Source: UBA6522 sp965221035
GTDB taxonomy: Bacteria; Pseudomonadota; Gammaproteobacteria; Steroidobacterales; Rariloculaceae
Length of the DNA: 64,000 nt
NCBI GenBank assembly: GCA_965221035.1
Contig: OZ244860.1
Span: 744,001 to 808,000 of the forward strand
Reading direction: 5' to 3'
The translations under genes and the position numbers were made by a program. The notes below the pieces were generated by a model. It was not told the DNA's origin, made no database searches, and saw only the letters and a program-made list of their open reading frames with translations. Positions within the stretch are counted from its first letter, which is position 1; each line of letters starts with the position of its first letter. Positions 16,705 to 24,232 of this stretch are shown piece after piece.

Positions 16705-17937
16705 GTGAGAGAAGGCACAGTTGGCATGATGCAGGTGGATTACGAGCAGCGGATGGACATGGACCGCATGCGAGAACACCGCGTGTCGCGAATCAAGAAA
16801 TACATGGACGAATTCGACGTGGAATGCCTGCTGCTGTTCGACACCAGCAACAAGCGCTACGCCACCTCCACCGCCGTGGCTTCGCCGGAAGTGGACAACA
16901 TGGGGCGTTACGCCATCGTGCCGCGGGACGGGTATCCGCATATCTTCGGATTCGGCTCCGAGGTCGCCGCCGAAAAGCTCTACTGTCCATGGGTCGCCGA
17001 AACCACTTTCCCGGCCCACGGCACCATGCACGGCGCCCTGCCCATGGCCTGGAAGTGCTACGAGGGTTTCCTCAAGGATCTCGACATGGTGCTGGACAAT
17101 CACGGCATGGACAAGAAGAAGGTCCGTATCGGTGTGGACATCGTCGAGTCCCAGATCATGCTGGCGCTGCTGGAAAACGGCTACAACATCACCGACGGCC
17201 AGGGCGTCATGCAGTATGCCCGCGCCATCAAGAACGAGGACGAGATCATGTGCCTCAAGCACGGCGCGGCGATCGTCGATGCCGCGTTTCACAAGATCGC
17301 GCAGACCATCGCGCCCGGGGTGAAGGAAAACGATCTGCAGGCCGTCGCTTCCCACGAGATGCACCGCCTGGGCGCCCAGTGGGTCCATAACGTGCAGGTC
17401 ACCACCGGCAACCGGACGCATCCGCATCCCCACCTGAGTTCGGACCGGCTGATCCAGCCTGGGGACATGATCTTCATGGACATCGTCTGCATGTTCAACG
17501 GCTATCACACCTGCGTGTACCGCTGCTTCTGCTGCGGCAAGCCCAACCAGAAACAGCTGGACATTCACCAGCGATGCTTGGAGTACCAGCTTGCCGGAAT
17601 CGAGGCGGTGAAGCCCGGCGTCACCAGCGCCGACGTCGCCGCAGTCTGGCCCGACCACAAGGCCATGGGCGCTCGCACCGAGCACGAAGTGTTCGGCCTG
17701 CAGTACGGCCACGGCCTCGGTGTGGGGCTGTGGGAATTTCCGATCATTTCGCGGGCCTACAGCTTCGACCACCCCGTTGAAATCCAGCCCGGCATGGTGT
17801 TCGCGCTGGAAACCTACGCCGGAATCGGCTACGACGGCGTACGGCTGGAAGACGAGGTCGTGGTCACGGAAACGGGCATCGAAGTCATCACCAAGTTCCC
17901 GACCGATGAGCTCTTCGGCTGCGGCATGAACTATTGA
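16705..17937 (+). CDS. M24-family (creatinase/prolidase/DddP-like) protein with altered metal site
   Basis: 410 residues: a creatinase-type N-terminal domain followed by a pita-bread M24 domain from ~residue 170. Relatives are aminopeptidase P, creatinase, ectoine hydrolase and the DMSP lyase DddP; the segment MREHRVSRIKKYM and LLLFDTSNKRYATS resemble DddP and creatinase. The metal-ligand positions are partly kept: Asp in FMDIVCMF, His in QYGHGLGVG, Glu in FALETYAG and Glu in VRLEDEVV. The second Asp, expected three residues before the Arg in the next strand, is Cys (GYHTCVYR). Start: GTG at 16705 with AAGGAG eight bases upstream. The 3' end is 10 bases from the next gene. Reaction unknown; peptidase activity is doubtful. 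Confidence 0.8.
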   Translation: MREGTVGMMQVDYEQRMDMDRMREHRVSRIKKYMDEFDVECLLLFDTSNKRYATSTAVASPEVDNMGRYAIVPRDGYPHIFGFGSEVAAEKLYCPWVAETTFPAHGTMHGALPMAWKCYEGFLKDLDMVLDNHGMDKKKVRIGVDIVESQIMLALLENGYNITDGQGVMQYARAIKNEDEIMCLKHGAAIVDAAFHKIAQTIAPGVKENDLQAVASHEMHRLGAQWVHNVQVTTGNRTHPHPHLSSDRLIQPGDMIFMDIVCMFNGYHTCVYRCFCCGKPNQKQLDIHQRCLEYQLAGIEAVKPGVTSADVAAVWPDHKAMGARTEHEVFGLQYGHGLGVGLWEFPIISRAYSFDHPVEIQPGMVFALETYAGIGYDGVRLEDEVVVTETGIEVITKFPTDELFGCGMNY

Positions 17938-17947
17938 ACGTCGCGCC

Positions 17948-19006
17948 GTGAGCACGCTCAAGATCGCCCTGATCCCGGGAGACGGCATCGGCAAGGAAGT
18001 CATGCCCGAGGGCGTGCGGGTCCTTGAAGCCGCGGCGGCCGGCAATGGCATCGAATTGCAGTGGCAGGAATTCGACTGGTCCTGCGAGCGGTACCTGCGC
18101 ACCGGCGCGATGATGCCCGAGGACGGCATCGAGACCCTTCGCGCCTTTGACGCGGTATATCTCGGCGCGGTGGGCTTCCCCACGGTGGCCGACCACGTCT
18201 CGCTCTGGGGCCTGCTGATCCCGATCCGCCGCGAGTTCGATCAATACGTCAACCTTCGTCCGGTGAGGCTCTTCGACGGCGTGCCCTGCCCGCTGGCGGG
18301 CAAGAAGGCCGGCGACATCGACTTCTACGTGGTCCGGGAAAACGTCGAGGGCGAATACTCGGCCATAGGCGGCGTCCAGTACGAGGGCACGCCAAACGAG
18401 GTGGTCGTTCAGCAGAGCGTATTCACCCGGCGCGGCGTTGACCGGCTGGTCAGATACGCCTATGAACTGGCCGACTCACGTCCGGCGAAACACCTGACCT
18501 CGGCGACCAAGTCCAACGGCATCATCCACTCGATGCCGTACTGGGATGCGCGCGTCAAGGCCATGGGTGAACGCTACCCGGATGTCGAAGTGGACCAGTT
18601 CCATATCGACATCCTGACCGCGAACTTCGTGCGCATGCCGGAACACTTCGACGTCGTGGTGGGCAGCAACCTGTTCGGCGACATCCTTTCCGATCTCGGC
18701 CCCGCCTGCACCGGCACCATCGCCATCGCGCCGTCGGCCAACATGAATCCGGAGAAGGCGCATCCGTCCATGTTCGAGCCCGTCCATGGCTCGGCTCCCG
18801 ACATCGTGGGCCAGGGCATCGCCAATCCGATCGGCACCATCTGGGCCGGCGCGATGATGATGCAGCACCTGGGCCATCCCGAAGTGCATGACAGGGTGCT
18901 GGCGGCCATCGAAAACGTTCTGCGCGAAGGCCGCCGCCTGACCCCGGACATGGGCGGAAGGGCCACCACGGAACAGTTGGGCAAGGCCATCGCGGCGGCC
19001 ATCTAG
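17948..19006 (+). CDS. ttuC: Tartrate dehydrogenase/decarboxylase or D-malate dehydrogenase
   Basis: 352 residues of the isocitrate/isopropylmalate dehydrogenase family, TtuC/DmlA branch. Motifs: IALIPGDGIGKEV at the N-terminus; EFDWSCERYLRTG, which marks tartrate/malate enzymes and not LeuB; YVVRENVEGEYS; the Mg-binding NLFGDILSDLG; and EPVHGSAPDIVGQGIANP. The enzyme oxidises and decarboxylates 2-hydroxy dicarboxylates with NAD+ and Mn2+ or Mg2+, giving pyruvate, glycerate or glyoxylate products. It starts with GTG 10 bases after the M24 gene and is probably co-transcribed with it. The third gene of a three-enzyme cluster, it may link the pathway to central metabolism. The exact substrate (tartrate, malate or a relative) is uncertain. 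Confidence 0.85.
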   Translation: MSTLKIALIPGDGIGKEVMPEGVRVLEAAAAGNGIELQWQEFDWSCERYLRTGAMMPEDGIETLRAFDAVYLGAVGFPTVADHVSLWGLLIPIRREFDQYVNLRPVRLFDGVPCPLAGKKAGDIDFYVVRENVEGEYSAIGGVQYEGTPNEVVVQQSVFTRRGVDRLVRYAYELADSRPAKHLTSATKSNGIIHSMPYWDARVKAMGERYPDVEVDQFHIDILTANFVRMPEHFDVVVGSNLFGDILSDLGPACTGTIAIAPSANMNPEKAHPSMFEPVHGSAPDIVGQGIANPIGTIWAGAMMMQHLGHPEVHDRVLAAIENVLREGRRLTPDMGGRATTEQLGKAIAAAI

Positions 19007-19081
19007 CCCGCGACCCGCACGACGCCGGCTGCCGACCGGGTGGTGTTGCCAGTCCTTGATGGTTGAATCCGGACGGCCTGG

Positions 19082-19489
19082 ATGCAGATGCAACGGCGCC
19101 AACTCTGGCTGATCCTCCTGGTGGAGACCGCATTCCTCGGCATCTTGGCGGTGTGGGTGCTGGTTCGCCTCGACCGACTGTTCGAACCGGTCAGCGTGCT
19201 GGTGGCGCTGTCGATCATCGTCATCGGCGACGTCATCGCCGTCATTCTGATGCAGGCATTCGCGCCCACGCGAATCCTCTTTTCGCCGGGCGAGCGAGAG
19301 CTGCAGGGGCAGGTCCTTGACGGATTCGGCACCAGTGACCGCGGGCGCATCCTGTTGAGGGGCGAACAGTGGTCGGCACGGCTTAAGGGATCAGAACCCA
19401 TCCATCCCGGGGACCCGGTCCGGGTAGTCTCCCGCAGGGGACTGAAACTGATCATCGAACCGGCGCCCAAGACGAAGGCCTCCGAATAA
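19082..19489 (+). CDS. Small NfeD-like membrane protein
   Basis: 135 residues with two hydrophobic segments (~8-28 and ~37-58) and a soluble C-terminal tail of ~70 residues. The tail has the small OB-fold pattern of NfeD C-terminal domains: GQVLDGFGTSDRGRILLRG, then PIHPGDPVRVVSRRGLKLII. NfeD domains accompany SPFH/stomatin or ClpP-class membrane proteases; no such partner is adjacent. The start is an ATG 75 bases after the tartrate dehydrogenase stop; an internal ATG two codons later is equally possible. Role unknown. Confidence 0.65.
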   Translation: MQMQRRQLWLILLVETAFLGILAVWVLVRLDRLFEPVSVLVALSIIVIGDVIAVILMQAFAPTRILFSPGERELQGQVLDGFGTSDRGRILLRGEQWSARLKGSEPIHPGDPVRVVSRRGLKLIIEPAPKTKASE

Positions 19490-19571
19490 CGGCATGGGCC
19501 GTTGTGGACGGCGTGGCTCGGCGCTTCGTTGTTCTGCTATCCTGCGGGCAGGCAGACAGATCGAGCCGAAG

Positions 19572-20390
19572 ATGGCACGCAGGAAATTCACTCCGAAAAA
19601 CGTCGGCCTGTTGGCGGTGGTTGCGACAATGGCGGCATCCAGCCCCGCGCTTGCGCAACAGACAAGTGACCCGGCCCTGCCCGACTGGAGCGGTGTCTGG
19701 CAGATGACCAGCAACACCGTATTCGACCAGGCCACCGTCGATCCGCCCGGAGGCAGTTCCAACGCCCCCGGGACCCGGGAATATCCGCCCTACAACGAGG
19801 AATGGGAGGCGAAATACGCGGCGAACCGCGAGCGGGTGCGGCGCGGGGAGTTTCCGGATCCCATCACGACCTGCGGCACACCGGCAGGGTTTCCGCGAAT
19901 GTTGAACCTGCCCGCCGGGGTCGAGTTCGTCGTCCGTCCGGAGCAGGTCTGGATCATCACCGAGGACGGCCCCAACATCATGCGCATCTACACCGACGGT
20001 CGAAGCCATCCCGCTCCAGAGGACCGTTGGCCCACCTACAGCGGCGAATCCGTGGGCCGGTGGGAAGGCGATACGCTGGTTTTCGAGACCATCAGCCTGA
20101 AGGGTGACGGTGACACCATCCTCGATCGAACGGGACTTGTCCTGAGCACCGAAGCCAGAATCGTCACCCGATTGCGTCGGGTGGAAGGCGAACTCATGGA
20201 AGCGCAGTTCACCATCGAGGACCCCCAGGCGCTCACGGCGCCCTGGCACGTTGTCAAGCAATACCGCAAGCTGGAACCCGGCACGCGAATGATCGAGTTC
20301 GCCTGCGCGGAGAACAATCGCAACCCGGTGGATACGAGCGGAAGAACGCTGACCCTCGACCGGGAGGGCAACGTTCTGGACGATCCCTGA
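19572..20390 (+). CDS. Secreted protein of unknown function, WEGDTLV family, paralogue 1
   Basis: 272 residues with a Sec signal peptide (MARRKFTPK then LLAVVATMAASSPALAQQ). I do not recognise a named family, but the core GESVGRWEGDTLVFET, an LDRTG element and a TIEDPQALTAPW element recur in two other proteins in this window (21948-22718 and 23104-24108). It lies 38 bases before a DUF6152-like gene on the same strand, and the same pairing recurs on the other strand. The ATG at 19572 is chosen because it yields the signal peptide; a longer upstream frame is unlikely to be translated. Periplasmic or cell-surface location is inferred. No catalytic residues can be assigned. Confidence 0.7.
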   Translation: MARRKFTPKNVGLLAVVATMAASSPALAQQTSDPALPDWSGVWQMTSNTVFDQATVDPPGGSSNAPGTREYPPYNEEWEAKYAANRERVRRGEFPDPITTCGTPAGFPRMLNLPAGVEFVVRPEQVWIITEDGPNIMRIYTDGRSHPAPEDRWPTYSGESVGRWEGDTLVFETISLKGDGDTILDRTGLVLSTEARIVTRLRRVEGELMEAQFTIEDPQALTAPWHVVKQYRKLEPGTRMIEFACAENNRNPVDTSGRTLTLDREGNVLDDP

Positions 20391-20428
20391 ACGCCGCCGA
20401 GCGCGCGTGTGGAATTGGAGCGAGAGCA

Positions 20429-20827
20429 ATGACTGTCAAGACAAAGGCGATACTGAACGTGGCGGGATGCATCATCGCGGGATGGGGGCTCACGAGTTAC
20501 GCCCATCACGCCGCAACCATGTTCGATCGTGAACAGACCGTCGAATTGTCCGGCGAAATCGTCGAATTCCAATGGACCTCACCCCATGTCTGGATCCAGA
20601 TCAACGTCGAGAACGAATCCGGCGAGCGGGTGGAGTGGAGCGTGGAAGGCAGCGTACCCAACAGGCTCTACCGCGCAGGATGGCGGCCGACCACCTTCCA
20701 ACCCGGCGACCGGGTCACGATTCACGCGGCTCCCATGCGCAATGGAGCGCCGGCCGCGCTGTTTGTCGGAGCCCGACTGGCGGACGGCTCCACGCTCGGC
20801 CGATTCGAGGAATCAACCGCGAACTAG
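20429..20827 (+). CDS. DUF6152-like secreted small protein, copy 1
   Basis: 132 residues with a signal peptide ending around SYAHHAATMFDRE. The mature part is a small beta-rich domain with the pattern VELSGEIVEFQWTSPHVWIQI, then SVEGSVPNRLYRAGWRPTTF and PGDRVTIHAAPMRNG, matching proteins I know as DUF6152. The His-His pair just after the signal and the SPH motif could bind metal, but this is inference. It follows paralogue 1 by 38 bases and is probably co-transcribed. A second copy is at 22715-23116, paired with another paralogue. Confidence 0.75.
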   Translation: MTVKTKAILNVAGCIIAGWGLTSYAHHAATMFDREQTVELSGEIVEFQWTSPHVWIQINVENESGERVEWSVEGSVPNRLYRAGWRPTTFQPGDRVTIHAAPMRNGAPAALFVGARLADGSTLGRFEESTAN

Positions 20828-20846
20828 CGGACTCGAACCTTGACCG

Positions 20847-21911
20847 CTATACCTGAATTCGCAACAGCTCGATCAGGTTACCGCCGAGAATCGCCACCTT
20901 CTCCTCGTCGCTCAGCGAGGGAGACTCCACCACCAGGTCGATGGTATCCGGCCACGGAAACGGCATGTCGGATCCATAGACCACCTGGCTCGCGCCGGCC
21001 ACGGCCACCAGGTGCCGCAGCCCCTCCTCGTTGAACACCATGGTGTCGACGAGGATCTGCGTTCTGAGGTACTCGCTCGGGTTTTTCGTATTGACGCAAT
21101 TGGCGTTGTTGCGGGCGCAGGCGACTTCCGACCGGCCCAGGTAGGACGGCAGGTAGCCGCCGCCGTGGGCGGCCACGACCTTGAGGTTGGGGAAGCGGTC
21201 GAGGGTACCGTCAAAGATCATCCTGGAAAGGAACAGCGTCGTTTCCAGCGGGTTGCCGATCACGTTGCCCAGTCCGCCGGCTCCATCCAGCACGCCGGGC
21301 TGGATGATGTTCCTTGAACCGTCCGGGTGCATGAAAACCGGGACGCCGAGTTCTTCCGCCTTGGCCCAGAACGGATCGTATTTCTCCGTCGTCGGCAATT
21401 CACCACGCGCATGCCCGAGGATGGACGCGCCACGATGCCCGAGTTCGGTCACGGCGTACTCCAGCTGTTCGGCGGCCATTTCCGGAAACTGCAGCGCCGG
21501 AGAGGACATCGGCACGAAACGGTCGGGATGGGTCGCGCACCACTCCGCGAGCCCCTCGTCATTGATCCGCACGATCGCCTCGGCCTGTTCCTCGGTGGCC
21601 TCGTACCACCAGAACCGGTTCACGCTCAGCGCGGCGATGTCGATGCCCCGCTCGTCCAGCGCGTCGATCCGGTGCGGTCCGAGCACCAGCATGTCCTGGA
21701 GGGGCGCGTTTTCCAGCGGTGTGCCCTCGATGATGGGCCTCACCTCCTGAAACAGGCAGTGGGCGTGGATGTCCACCACGATCACCTCGTTTCCGCCCAC
21801 CATGACCTGCTTGCCTCGGGACTGCGCCATGGCCCGCAGGGCCGGATTCATGACCAGGGCGCCGGCGGCGACGCTGCCGGTGGCCGTCAGAAAGGACCTT
21901 CTATTCATCAT
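20847..21911 (-). CDS. Tat-exported amidohydrolase (PF04909 family)
   Basis: 354 residues. A twin-arginine signal, NRRSFLTATGSVAAGALV, precedes a TIM-barrel amidohydrolase of the ACMSD/LigJ/gamma-resorcylate decarboxylase group. Metal and active-site landmarks are intact: DIHAHCLF (HxH), FMHPDGS, VVAAHGGGYLP and YGSDMPFPWP with the terminal Asp. Members decarboxylate or hydrate products of aromatic ring degradation and are normally cytoplasmic, so the Tat signal is notable. It is the last gene of a leftward operon with two WEGDTLV-family proteins and a DUF6152 protein, and a CHA-type aldolase is nearby. Substrate unknown. Confidence 0.85.
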   Translation of the reverse strand: MMNRRSFLTATGSVAAGALVMNPALRAMAQSRGKQVMVGGNEVIVVDIHAHCLFQEVRPIIEGTPLENAPLQDMLVLGPHRIDALDERGIDIAALSVNRFWWYEATEEQAEAIVRINDEGLAEWCATHPDRFVPMSSPALQFPEMAAEQLEYAVTELGHRGASILGHARGELPTTEKYDPFWAKAEELGVPVFMHPDGSRNIIQPGVLDGAGGLGNVIGNPLETTLFLSRMIFDGTLDRFPNLKVVAAHGGGYLPSYLGRSEVACARNNANCVNTKNPSEYLRTQILVDTMVFNEEGLRHLVAVAGASQVVYGSDMPFPWPDTIDLVVESPSLSDEEKVAILGGNLIELLRIQV

Positions 21912-21947
21912 GGCTGCGCTCCCTTTCGTTGTTGTGCTGGAAACCGG

Positions 21948-22718
21948 CTATTGGCTGGCGTCCTCGGCCAACGCGTAGCACTCGTATTCGAGGATGCGAA
22001 TGTCCTCTTCCTGGCGGCGGTACAGCGGCATCCGCATCTGCCACGGTTCGGTGAAGACTTCGGGGTCGGTAATGGTGGCCTCGTACATCAGGTGGTCCGG
22101 CCCGACGGGCGTGTACCGCTCGACCACGTGCAGCGCCTCGCTGTGGAAATTGCCGGCCCGGTCGAACCAGGTCTCGTCGGTAAAATGAACCACGTCCACC
22201 ACCAGGGTATCCCCTTCCCAGTGACCGCGGGAGTCGCCCATGTACCACTGGATCGGCCCTCCCGGATGCTCGCCGGTCATGAAGACATTGCGGATCGTAT
22301 GCGCCCATTCGTAGATCATCACGATCTGGTCGGCAGTCTGGATGATCTGGAACGGATACGGCATGTACGTGATCCGGGGCACTCCGACCATCTTGCAGTT
22401 GGCCTCGGTATCCAGACTGTCGCGATTCTCGTAATTCCGCTGCCGCTGTTCCAGCGCCCAGGGCTGATACGGCAGACGATTGCCGACCACGACCCCCTGC
22501 CCCGCGGGAACGCCGAACTCCGCCGAGTGGTCCTGGATGTTCCAGACCGCCGTGTTGACCGCCTGCCAGATGCCTTGCAGATCCGGCTGACCGTCCGGGG
22601 TCCGGGGAACGACATGGTCCTGCGCGGCCGCACCGGGCAGTACGCAAGCCAACGCCAGCAGCACAAGCGAGCGGCCGAAGCGCGCGCCGGTACCGTTTCG
22701 GAGAGCGGCTCCCGTCAT
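21948..22718 (-). CDS. Secreted protein of unknown function, WEGDTLV family, paralogue 2
   Basis: 256 residues with a signal peptide (RSLVLLALACVLPGAAAQ). It shares with its two paralogues the core GDSRGHWEGDTLVVDVV, the FDRAGNFHSEALHVVERY segment and ATITDPEVFTEPWQM. It begins with TPDGQPDLQGIWQA, which resembles LDGYPDLAGIWN in paralogue 3. The start overlaps the DUF6152-like gene stop by 4 bases, so the two are translationally coupled; the amidohydrolase follows 37 bases downstream. No catalytic motif is evident. A secreted binding protein or enzyme is inferred. Confidence 0.72.
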   Translation of the reverse strand: MTGAALRNGTGARFGRSLVLLALACVLPGAAAQDHVVPRTPDGQPDLQGIWQAVNTAVWNIQDHSAEFGVPAGQGVVVGNRLPYQPWALEQRQRNYENRDSLDTEANCKMVGVPRITYMPYPFQIIQTADQIVMIYEWAHTIRNVFMTGEHPGGPIQWYMGDSRGHWEGDTLVVDVVHFTDETWFDRAGNFHSEALHVVERYTPVGPDHLMYEATITDPEVFTEPWQMRMPLYRRQEEDIRILEYECYALAEDASQ

Positions 22719-23116
22719 TGATTGGGCCCGCTGCCGGAGAACAGCGACCGTCCGTCCGCAAATGTCACTTCGTTGCCCTCCACCTGCCGCGACCCGTCCC
22801 GGGAGGGAAGTCCATGCACCGTGATCTCGGCGCCCACCGGCAGATCATTCTGACGCCAACCCCGCCGATACAGTGAATTGGCGCCTCCGAATTCCACCCG
22901 CCACAATTCCGGCCGGCCGGAATCCCCCTCCACTTCCACACTCAACCAGGAGTGGGGGTTGCGCCATTCCATCTCCACGATCCGGCCGGAGATGGTGATT
23001 TCCCGGGTCATGTCGTATTGCAGCGCGATCGAATGGTGCCCGAACGCCGGTAGCGCGACCAGTGCCGCACCGAGGCCGATACCGAACAACGCGCGAGTGT
23101 TTTTCAAGGTTGCCAT
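22715..23116 (-). CDS. DUF6152-like secreted small protein, copy 2
   Basis: 133 residues. The signal peptide ends around LPAFGHHSIALQYD, followed by the same pattern as copy 1: ITISGRIVEMEWRNPHSWLSV, then RVEFGGANSLYRRGWRQNDL and VGAEITVHGLPSRDGS. The shared HH, the PH motif and the LYRxGWR motif identify it as a paralogue of 20429-20827. Its start overlaps the preceding gene by 13 bases and its stop overlaps the next by 4, a tight operon. Function unknown. Confidence 0.75.
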   Translation of the reverse strand: MATLKNTRALFGIGLGAALVALPAFGHHSIALQYDMTREITISGRIVEMEWRNPHSWLSVEVEGDSGRPELWRVEFGGANSLYRRGWRQNDLPVGAEITVHGLPSRDGSRQVEGNEVTFADGRSLFSGSGPNQ

Positions 23117-24108
23117 CGCAGTTCACTTTCCTCCAGTTCCCAGGCTGCCCGCAATCGCCTGGCTTCGTCCCCGGAAATTCCGGGATAGATCCTGTAACCG
23201 ACGTTGCGGAACGTCTCGGACGCCAGCTCGTTGTCCTCGTAGCAGGCCTCCTCCCAGATCTCGAAGCCAGGGTCCTGAAGCCGCCTGAACGCGATCGCCA
23301 TGGTGAACGGGCGGGTGTAGACGTTGGGATCTTCAAGCGTCGCCTGCCAGTGAAGCGTGTCGGCGTCGATCAGCGTAAACCGCTCGACCACATGGGCTTC
23401 GTCGGTATAGAACCGGCCACGCTGGTCCAACCACGCGCGGGCGTTCTGGTTGCGGGTCTCCACGACCAGCGTGTTGCCCTCCCAATGCCCGTGGGAGTCG
23501 CCGTTCCACAGCAGGATGTCACCACCGAGGGGAGCCCGTTCCCGCAACTCGATGACACGGAAGGCGTGCGCCTCCTCACCCTGTATCAGCAACGTGGCCG
23601 CGTTCTGGTTGAACTGCAGGATGCCCGTCATGTACATGGTCAGCGGGATCCCGTCCAGGCGGCAAATCGCGTTGTGGTGGACGTAGGCGACGCGATTGTA
23701 TCGCCGCTGCGCCTCCGCCCAGGGCTGTATCGGCACGATCCCGCTCGGGGGATCCACCACCACGCTCGGCGCTTCGCCGTCATCCAGCGTTTCGGGGTGT
23801 GCGTGCAGGCTCTCGTGAGCGCGGGCGCGACGATTCCATATCCCCGCCAGATCCGGATATCCGTCCAGCGTGCGCGGCGGATCGAATGCCTCCGCCGCCT
23901 CCCGCGCGCAGGCGTGAAAGGCGGCATGATCGTCGTCGGGGCAAACCGAGTCGGCCCACTGCTGGGCGGATATCGGGAATGCCGCGAGTATCAGCACCCA
24001 TGATGCGCCCAGTGCGGGAAATGCAATCCGTGGATTGTTCAGAACCGTACTCCTCTTGTGTGCGGGTCTGACGTCAAATATCCACGCGCAGCGCCGAGGT
24101 GTCAACAA
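23104..24108 (-). CDS. Secreted protein of unknown function, WEGDTLV family, paralogue 3
   Basis: Up to 334 residues. It carries the core GDSHGHWEGNTLVVETRN, then WLDQRGRFYTDEAHVVERF and ATLEDPNVYTRPFTM, as in paralogues 1 and 2, with a longer C-terminal tail. The hydrophobic signal region is ALGASWVLILAAFPISAQ. The 5' end is uncertain. The only conventional in-frame start that keeps the signal is a TTG at 24108, which has no clear ribosome site. A CTG at 24042 has AGAGGAG seven bases upstream and gives a compact signal peptide, so I think translation really starts there. It follows the TonB receptor by ~125-190 bases and overlaps the DUF6152-like gene. Confidence 0.68.
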   Translation of the reverse strand: MLTPRRCAWIFDVRPAHKRSTVLNNPRIAFPALGASWVLILAAFPISAQQWADSVCPDDDHAAFHACAREAAEAFDPPRTLDGYPDLAGIWNRRARAHESLHAHPETLDDGEAPSVVVDPPSGIVPIQPWAEAQRRYNRVAYVHHNAICRLDGIPLTMYMTGILQFNQNAATLLIQGEEAHAFRVIELRERAPLGGDILLWNGDSHGHWEGNTLVVETRNQNARAWLDQRGRFYTDEAHVVERFTLIDADTLHWQATLEDPNVYTRPFTMAIAFRRLQDPGFEIWEEACYEDNELASETFRNVGYRIYPGISGDEARRLRAAWELEESELRWQP

Positions 24109-24232
24109 CGCGACTGTGCGGCGACCGCGTATCCGGTTGGCGGCGAACGTTTCAACCGAGCGTCACGCCTGGCGTCATGCGCCGACCGCCCTCATGGCGG
24201 CCGGCGCGTCGGCCCGAACGGTCAACCGTCGT

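Noticed and set aside
24109..24232. GC-rich hairpin-like sequence after the second TonB receptor gene
   Set aside because: No T tract follows on the relevant strand, so termination is not supported.
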